DNA from: Kibdelosporangium philippinense | GTDB lineage: Bacteria > Actinomycetota > Actinomycetes > Mycobacteriales > Pseudonocardiaceae | Assembly: GCF_021390435.2 (NCBI RefSeq) | Contig: NZ_JAJVCN010000004.1 | Coordinates: forward strand, 1,902,501 to 1,966,500 | DNA length: 64,000 nt | Direction: 5' to 3' | Shown here: piece after piece, positions 59,345 to 64,000 of the stretch | How positions within the stretch are numbered: position 1 is the first letter of the stretch | Layout: the number at the start of each line of letters is the position of its first letter | The notes under the pieces: generated by a model | The model's database searches: none | What the model was told of the DNA's origin: nothing | The model's input: only the letters and a program-made list of their open reading frames with translations | Position numbers and translations under genes: made by a program

Positions 59345-59881
59345 ATGCGGGCCGACGCGCGACGCAACTACGAGCGGCTGCTGCAGGAAGCCGAAACGGC
59401 CTTCCGGGAACGCGGCACCGACGCGTCGCTCGAAGACATCGCCCGCAATGCCGGAGTCGGCATCGGCACCCTCTACCGGCACTTCCCCACGCGCGACGCG
59501 CTGCTCGAAGCACTGCTGCACGACCGTTTCATGGCACTGGGCGAACTGAGCACCAAGCTGCTGGACTCCGACGAGCCACGGGCCGCGTTGATCACGTGGC
59601 TCGGCGAGTTCGCACGATCGTCCAACAGGTACGAGGGCTTGCCCGCCTCGGTGGTCGCGACGCTGAACAACGAGGAATCCCGGCTGTACGCCTCATGTCA
59701 CGCTATGGGCGACGCGGGCGCGCGCCTGCTCGCCAAGGCTCAGGAGGCTGGCGAGGTGCGCGCCGACCTGACGGCCAGCGAACTCCTGCTCTTGGTGGCG
59801 TCGCTGTCCTGGGCCAACGAACACAGCCCGAACAGCATCGACCGGTTCCTGAATCTGCTGGTCGAGGGCATCGCGACCTGA
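59345..59881 (+). CDS. TetR family transcriptional regulator
   Basis: A 178-residue regulator. The helix-turn-helix at 8-52 (YERLLQEAETAFRERGTDAS, LEDIARNAGVGIGTLYRHFPTR) is of the AcrR type with a SBP-like C-terminal domain (ANEHSPNSIDRFLNLLVEG). AAGGAG lies seven bases before the ATG. It probably represses itself and the divergent F420-type oxidoreductase through the CGGAGG palindrome. Confidence 0.92.
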   Translation: MRADARRNYERLLQEAETAFRERGTDASLEDIARNAGVGIGTLYRHFPTRDALLEALLHDRFMALGELSTKLLDSDEPRAALITWLGEFARSSNRYEGLPASVVATLNNEESRLYASCHAMGDAGARLLAKAQEAGEVRADLTASELLLLVASLSWANEHSPNSIDRFLNLLVEGIAT

Positions 59882-59900
59882 AGATGTCGTACCCCGCCGG

Positions 59901-59906
59901 TACGGT
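59901..59906 (+). promoter_or_regulatory. -10-like element of the VOC gene, leaderless
   Basis: TACGGT ends six bases before ATG 59913. The gap to the upstream TetR stop is only 31 bases, so an own promoter next to read-through is possible. Confidence 0.38.
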
Positions 59907-59912
59907 CGCGAC

Positions 59913-60350
59913 ATGGTCGTGAATTGGAACATCGCGTTCGACTGCGGCGAACCCGGGAAACTGGCCGAGTTCTGGGCGCTGGCCGTGGGGTACGTGCCCG
60001 CGCCCCCGCCGCAGGGGTTCGCGAGCTGGGACGACTGGTACCGGCACTTCAACGTGCCCGAAGACGAGATCGACTCGGGCGCCTACCTCGTCGACCCCGA
60101 GGGCGTCCGGCCCAAGATGTCGTTCTTACGCGTGCCGGAAGGCAAAACCGCGAAGAACCGCCTGCACATCGACATCCCGATCGGCGGCGGCAGGCACGTG
60201 CCCATCGAGGAACGGTGGCCGCGCGTGCTCGCGCACGTCGACAAGCTGACCTCGGCGGGCGCGACCGTCGTCGAGCAGTACGACCACGACGGCCAGCCCG
60301 ACCACATGCTGATGACCGACCCGGAGGGCAATGAGTTCTGCGTGGTCTAG
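59913..60350 (+). CDS. VOC family protein
   Basis: A 145-residue glyoxalase-fold protein with a typical actinobacterial pattern: NWNIAFDCGEPGKLAEFWAL, then KNRLHIDIPIGGGRH and MLMTDPEGNEFCVV. The family's actual reaction is unknown. Its TAG stop codon is the last three bases of CTAG at 60347-60350. Beyond it begins a sequence related to the arms of the palindromic element around the first IS1182 copy, so the stop coincides with an insertion boundary. Confidence 0.88.
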   Translation: MVVNWNIAFDCGEPGKLAEFWALAVGYVPAPPPQGFASWDDWYRHFNVPEDEIDSGAYLVDPEGVRPKMSFLRVPEGKTAKNRLHIDIPIGGGRHVPIEERWPRVLAHVDKLTSAGATVVEQYDHDGQPDHMLMTDPEGNEFCVV

Positions 60351-60482
60351 TGGTTGCGATCGGAAGTTCGTTGGGGGTATTCGGCGGATCCAGGTTTTCG
60401 CTGAGTGTGCCGGGCGAAGGGGCCGGTACCGGTGTTGTACCGGCGCCTTTGGCCGGTGCTGCCCAGAGGAAAATCTGGCTAG
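60347..60482. mobile_element. CTAG-bounded segment related to the palindromic MITE
   Basis: CTAG-TGGTTGCGATCGGAAG (60347-60366) resembles the arm CTAG-TGGTCACGATCGGAAG at 38430; the similarity runs for about 47 bases through GGGGGT. It ends at the CTAG shared with the second IS1182 copy (60479-60482). A hairpin GCCGGTAC...GTACCGGC lies at about 60422-60443. The mirrored half is not found on the other side of the IS, so this looks like a partial or different member. Confidence 0.5.
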
Positions 60483-62278
60483 GAGGCCGCTGAATTAGGG
60501 TGGTTTGCGGGTTGGTTGTCACCGAGTGATGGCAGGCGAGGACCTGGGCCTTGCTGATTCATGGGCGATGCTGGGCGTTCAGGGAGCCCAGGGCGGTTGC
60601 TCGACGAGGTTCACAACTCCCAAGACTGGGGGTTGGGCCGTGGTTTCCCTCAGGTAGCCAGGGTCCAAGCGCCCGCCGTATGGGTCAGGCCGCGACCGAT
60701 GAGGTTGCGGAGGTTCAAGGCTGCGGTGCGGCGTTTGAGCCAGGCGTTGTTCTTGCCGGTGCCTAGATATCGGAGTTTGAGACGTCGGCCACCGCGGCTG
60801 GCGATCTGGGAGATGACCCGTTCCACGTTGGGGCGGAACGTCCTGTAGCTCTCGCGCAGTTCGGGCTTGTCCGCCCAGTCGCGTCGGGCTTGGCGCAGCA
60901 GGTCATCTCGTGGGTGCAGAACGATTTTACGGCCGGTCTTGGACGTGGTGCACTGTGCACGCAGTGAGCAGGCACGACAGAGAGCGCCAAAGGTGGCGAC
61001 CCGGGTCCGGCTGATCGGGCGGGTGATGTCGTTGGGGCAGGTGACCGTGCCCGCTTGCTCGTCCACGGTGAAGTCGTCCACGGTGAAGTCGCCCTCGACC
61101 GGAGCCCGCAGCGGCTTGGGCTTGATCACCGCCTCATGCCCGGCATCGTCGATCCCACCGCGTAGATCCCCTGTGCCATAGGCGGAATCGCCGTACCACG
61201 CGCGCTTGCCGTCCTCGGCGTCGAGGAACTCCTCGGCCACAGCGGGGTCGGAGTTCTCCGTGCCGGCGGCCGTGGTCACCTTCTCGTCGGTGACGATCCC
61301 GGTCTCGGGCTCGGCCGCCACGTGCGCCCGATACCCGTCCCGCCGGTTCTCCGGGGACTTGCGGGTATGCCGCGCATCCGGATCCACTGTGGACACCACC
61401 CGGTCCGGGGCGACCTTGCGGGCGATCCGCCACCGCCCATCAGTGCCGTCACTGCCCTCGGCGGGCTCGACATCCTGACCGGCGACCAACGCCAGCAACG
61501 CCAACGCGAACTCCGCGTCGCCTTCCAGTTCGGTATCGGCCAGCGCCGCCACCAGCGCGTTCGCATCGTTGACCAGCGCGGAGACCAGCGCGTCCCTGGC
61601 GGCCGGGTCGTCCCAGTCGATCCTCGGCTTGTCCGGCCGACTGTAGTCATGGCCGGTACACACCTTCGCGATCTGCCCCGCCGCGCCGGGCACCTGCCGA
61701 TCCACCCGCCGGATCGCCGAGATCAGCTGGGTGATGGTGTCCTGGGTGGCGACCGCGTCGGCCAGGATCGTGGAATCCACCGCCCGCTTGCGGCGGCCAC
61801 GCAGGATCCCGGTCTCCTCGACGACCGTGCGCACCGCGTCGTTGATCCGATGCGGCCGCCCCGAGGTGGCCAGTCGTTTGCGCCAGTACACCAGCGTCGA
61901 GGGGTCGAATCCCTTGTCGTCCAATGCCATCCCGGTCGCGACCTTCCACCGCAGGTCACACCGGGCCGCCTCAGCGGTCTCCCGATCCGAGAGATCATGC
62001 AGGGTCTGCAACACCAGGATGGAGGCCATCACCGACGCCGGGATCGAGGGCCGTCCCTTGCCCGAGGGGAACAGATCCTCGAACTCTCCATCGGGGAACA
62101 GATTCCGGCGATGCCCGGCCAGGAACGCGAACATGCTCCCCGCCGGGACCAGATGACCGACCAGCGCCTCCGCGTCCAGCAGCTCCCGATCACCACGCTC
62201 CACACCCTGCATGAAACGATTCTCCCAGCTCAAACCCACATCCTGGGGCGACACGCCGATTATTCAGCGGCCTCCTAG
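60479..62278 (-). mobile_element. IS1182-family insertion sequence, copy 2 (1,800 bp)
   Basis: Perfect 17-bp inverted repeats CTAGGAGGCCGCTGAAT are at 60479-60495 and 62262-62278. The orientation is opposite to copy 1. The two copies enclose about 20 kb and could invert it by recombination or mobilise it as a composite unit. Confidence 0.93.
60650..62254 (-). CDS. IS1182 family transposase (second copy)
   Basis: A 534-residue transposase, identical to copy 1 except for one residue noticed: Asp in PVEGDFTVDD where copy 1 has Gly (GAC against GGA, two base changes). Domains and catalytic region as in copy 1. Both appear intact, so recent transposition is indicated. Start GTG at 62254. Confidence 0.95.
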   Translation of the reverse strand: MSPQDVGLSWENRFMQGVERGDRELLDAEALVGHLVPAGSMFAFLAGHRRNLFPDGEFEDLFPSGKGRPSIPASVMASILVLQTLHDLSDRETAEAARCDLRWKVATGMALDDKGFDPSTLVYWRKRLATSGRPHRINDAVRTVVEETGILRGRRKRAVDSTILADAVATQDTITQLISAIRRVDRQVPGAAGQIAKVCTGHDYSRPDKPRIDWDDPAARDALVSALVNDANALVAALADTELEGDAEFALALLALVAGQDVEPAEGSDGTDGRWRIARKVAPDRVVSTVDPDARHTRKSPENRRDGYRAHVAAEPETGIVTDEKVTTAAGTENSDPAVAEEFLDAEDGKRAWYGDSAYGTGDLRGGIDDAGHEAVIKPKPLRAPVEGDFTVDDFTVDEQAGTVTCPNDITRPISRTRVATFGALCRACSLRAQCTTSKTGRKIVLHPRDDLLRQARRDWADKPELRESYRTFRPNVERVISQIASRGGRRLKLRYLGTGKNNAWLKRRTAALNLRNLIGRGLTHTAGAWTLAT

Positions 62279-62716
62279 ACGAGCTGGCGGCAGGTAATCG
62301 GCTTTGTCGGTTTTGCCGGGTGTCCGAAAAGGTAAAGAGAAAGTGTTGTTTCAACCACAGGCAATGTGGTTCCCTTGTTTTGAGAAAGGGAAAGTCATCC
62401 CTTGGTAAAACGCTCAGTTGATCATTAAGCGGACAAAGGTGCTGAATAGAGCACGCTTTTGTCTTGTTTTCCTGAATTGCACTGATCTCCGAATATTCTC
62501 AGGGAAAGAATCCTGGACTTTGTCGGTGATGAGGGCCACTATCGTCATCAGACCTCATTCAGTATGCAATTCGTTGCACAGAGTGTGGTCGGTCGCGGTG
62601 CTGCGCCACGTCGGGTGACACCGTGTTGGCGTTGGCGGGAAGCACGCACGCCGGCCTGCGGTCGTGGGCGCCAGAAATCCAATCCGATTTGAGGGCTTCG
62701 GTCGGGAGAGACTTGC
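62279..62716. promoter_or_regulatory. 438-bp AT-richer leader of the MFS transporter gene
   Basis: This gene-free stretch is visibly richer in A/T than the rest of the window, especially 62320-62570. It contains a hairpin AACCACA-N5-TGTGGTT (62353-62371) and a palindrome TGCAA-TTCG-TTGCA (62565-62578) that resembles GntR/IclR-type operators. GGGAGAG precedes the transporter ATG by seven to eight bases. No convincing ORF was found. It may hold the promoter and a regulatory leader; its composition could also reflect a recent junction with the IS1182 copy. Confidence 0.5.
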
Positions 62717-64000
62717 ATGGCGACCAGTTTCAAGCAGATCACGGACAGCAATGGCCGGGTCTATCGTGTGGGCGAGACACCGGAAGATCTCATGGGCCGT
62801 TCGCGCGGCTGGATGGTCTTTCTTCCGTGGATCGCGATGATGGCGGTAAGCGTATTCGAATATGGCTGGGGTGCTGCTGAGGACATCTTGGAGCAGGCTC
62901 ATGGCTGGACCGTGAACAATGCGTTCTGGCTGGCTAGCGTATGGGCGATCTTCCAGGCGGCAGTCGCTTTCCCTGCTGGTCGGCTGCGGGAGAAGGGCAT
63001 CGTGTCCGCACGCGCTGCGATGTTGGTCGGCGCGATCTGCAGCGGTGTCGGCTACTTCAGCATCGCCCACTCCGGCAACCTGGTGATCGCGTTCGTCGGC
63101 TACGGCGTGCTCGGCGGAGTCGGCGCAGGTTTGGTCTACGCCACCTGTATCAACATGGTTGGCAAGTGGTACCCGGACAAGCGAGGTGCCCGGACGGGCT
63201 TCGTCAACGGCGGATTCGCGTACGGCACACTGCCGTTCATCTTCCTCTTCGCGTCGTTCCTGACCCCGACCAACTTCACGGTCATGCTCGACCTGGTCGG
63301 TCTCTACATGCTCGTCGTGGTGGGCGTGTGCGGCATGCTGTTCCGTGACCCGCCGAAGAACTGGTGGCCCGCGGAGGTCGACCCGCTCACGGCGACAAGC
63401 GGAAAGAACCGCAACCTGGCCAAGAACCCGCCAGCGGTCCGTCAGTACACGCCGGTCGAGGCGATCAAGACCGGCATGCTGCCGCTGATGTGGATCACCC
63501 TGGTGGTCATCGGCGCGGTGTCCCTGTTCGGCATCAACTTCCAGGTGAAGTTCGCGCAGGCCAGCGGATTCGGCGCGTTCGTCGCCGCAGCGTCGGCCTC
63601 GGCGGTCGCATTGATCAACGGAATCGGCCGCGGCCTGTGCGGCTGGCTGTCGGACAAGCTCGGCCGCAAGCAGACGCTGACGCTCGTGCTCCTGGTCGCC
63701 GCGGTCGCCCAGTTCGGCATGCTGATCGCAGGCAACACCGGAAACCTGTGGATGTTCATCTTCTTCGCGTTCGTCGTCGGCTTCGGCGGCGGCGCGTTCT
63801 ACCCGATGTTCGCCACCCTGGTACCGGACTACTTCGGCGAGAACAACAACGCGTCCAACTACGGCCTGGTCTACAGCGCCAAACTGGTCAGTGGCGTCTT
63901 CGGCGGTGGTGTGGCCGCCGCGATCGTCACGGGCTGGGGCTTCACCGGCGCGTACATCCTGGCCGGTTGCCTTGCGTTGCTTTCCGCAGTGATGACGTTG
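62717..64000 (+). CDS. MFS transporter, oxalate/formate antiporter-like (3' end outside window)
   Basis: An open frame of 428 codons runs to the window edge without a stop. After a hydrophilic start (ATSFKQITDSNGRVYRVGET) about ten to twelve helices follow. The helix-2/3 loop FPAGRLREKG and the helix-8/9 motif GRGLCGWLSDKLGRKQTL are MFS signatures. GVGAGLVYATCINMVGKWYP, with PDKRGARTGFVNGGFAYGT, is typical of OxlT-type oxalate:formate exchangers. No oxalate-degrading gene lies in the window. The gene starts 439 bases after the IS1182 copy. Confidence 0.88.
   Translation, partial: MATSFKQITDSNGRVYRVGETPEDLMGRSRGWMVFLPWIAMMAVSVFEYGWGAAEDILEQAHGWTVNNAFWLASVWAIFQAAVAFPAGRLREKGIVSARAAMLVGAICSGVGYFSIAHSGNLVIAFVGYGVLGGVGAGLVYATCINMVGKWYPDKRGARTGFVNGGFAYGTLPFIFLFASFLTPTNFTVMLDLVGLYMLVVVGVCGMLFRDPPKNWWPAEVDPLTATSGKNRNLAKNPPAVRQYTPVEAIKTGMLPLMWITLVVIGAVSLFGINFQVKFAQASGFGAFVAAASASAVALINGIGRGLCGWLSDKLGRKQTLTLVLLVAAVAQFGMLIAGNTGNLWMFIFFAFVVGFGGGAFYPMFATLVPDYFGENNNASNYGLVYSAKLVSGVFGGGVAAAIVTGWGFTGAYILAGCLALLSAVMTL

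Overview
The window is 64 kb of high-GC DNA with many GTG starts, short or overlapping gene junctions, F420/FMN luciferase-like oxidoreductases, Ku, AfsR/SARP-type and TetR regulators, Tat and lipoprotein signals, and IS elements typical of actinomycetes. It most likely comes from the chromosome of a filamentous actinobacterium of the Pseudonocardiales type (Amycolatopsis/Kibdelosporangium-like). That placement is inference from gene content; no rRNA, tRNA or CRISPR array was seen.

Layout. 0.1-2.3 kb: a small-membrane-protein/ABC exporter operon. 2.8-4.5 kb: a membrane-tethered sigma factor fused to an anti-sigma-like zinc finger, preceded by an overlapping 27-codon ORF. 4.7-9.7 kb: quinone oxidoreductase, SigC-like ECF factor, GNAT, pirin, LysE exporter with divergent Lrp regulator, and MerR/TipAS plus VOC genes with a textbook MerR promoter. 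10.2-13.2 kb: a complete tripartite tricarboxylate transporter (TctCBA). 13.2-14.2 kb: a decayed IS3 element. 14.3-18.9 kb: secreted glycoside hydrolase and an acyl-CoA-ligase-like enzyme. 18.9-22.7 kb: MEP isoprenoid genes dxs-ispG divergent from ispH. 22.7-25.1 kb: secreted cyclophilin, secreted sialidase, a phosphatase. 25.2-29.7 kb: a tight four-gene operon (two esterases, an ATP-grasp ligase, a glutamate-cysteine-ligase-family enzyme) whose product is not obvious and which is the best candidate for an undescribed pathway.

29.7-37.5 kb is a decay zone: SMI1/KNR4, alpha/beta hydrolase, CE1758-type monooxygenase, AfsR-like regulator and an MFS transporter each carry one or more frameshifts or an in-frame stop. 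38.4-62.3 kb is bounded by two almost identical 1,800-bp IS1182-family elements in inverted orientation. Between them lie an epoxide-hydrolase-like enzyme, a ruined nitroreductase, TetR, an M14 carboxypeptidase, CsbD, Ku, an IS701 element, NmrA, ureohydrolase, P1 peptidase, amidohydrolase, a REC-SpoIIE / CHASE3 kinase / response-regulator operon, DUF2975-HTH, HAD, a ferredoxin-reductase operon, an F420-type oxidoreductase and two TetR genes. The window ends inside an oxalate/formate-type MFS transporter.

Recurring sequence structure is as interesting as the genes. Four copies of a CTCGTGAGTG...CACTCACGAG hairpin with a TTAGAAC core lie between genes. Several mobile elements are bounded by CTAG, and four times that CTAG supplies the TAG stop codon of the neighbouring gene. 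The left IS1182 copy sits in the exact centre of a 100-bp perfect palindrome. At least ten genes lack a Shine-Dalgarno site but have a -10-like hexamer ending 6-7 bases before the start codon, which points to leaderless transcripts.
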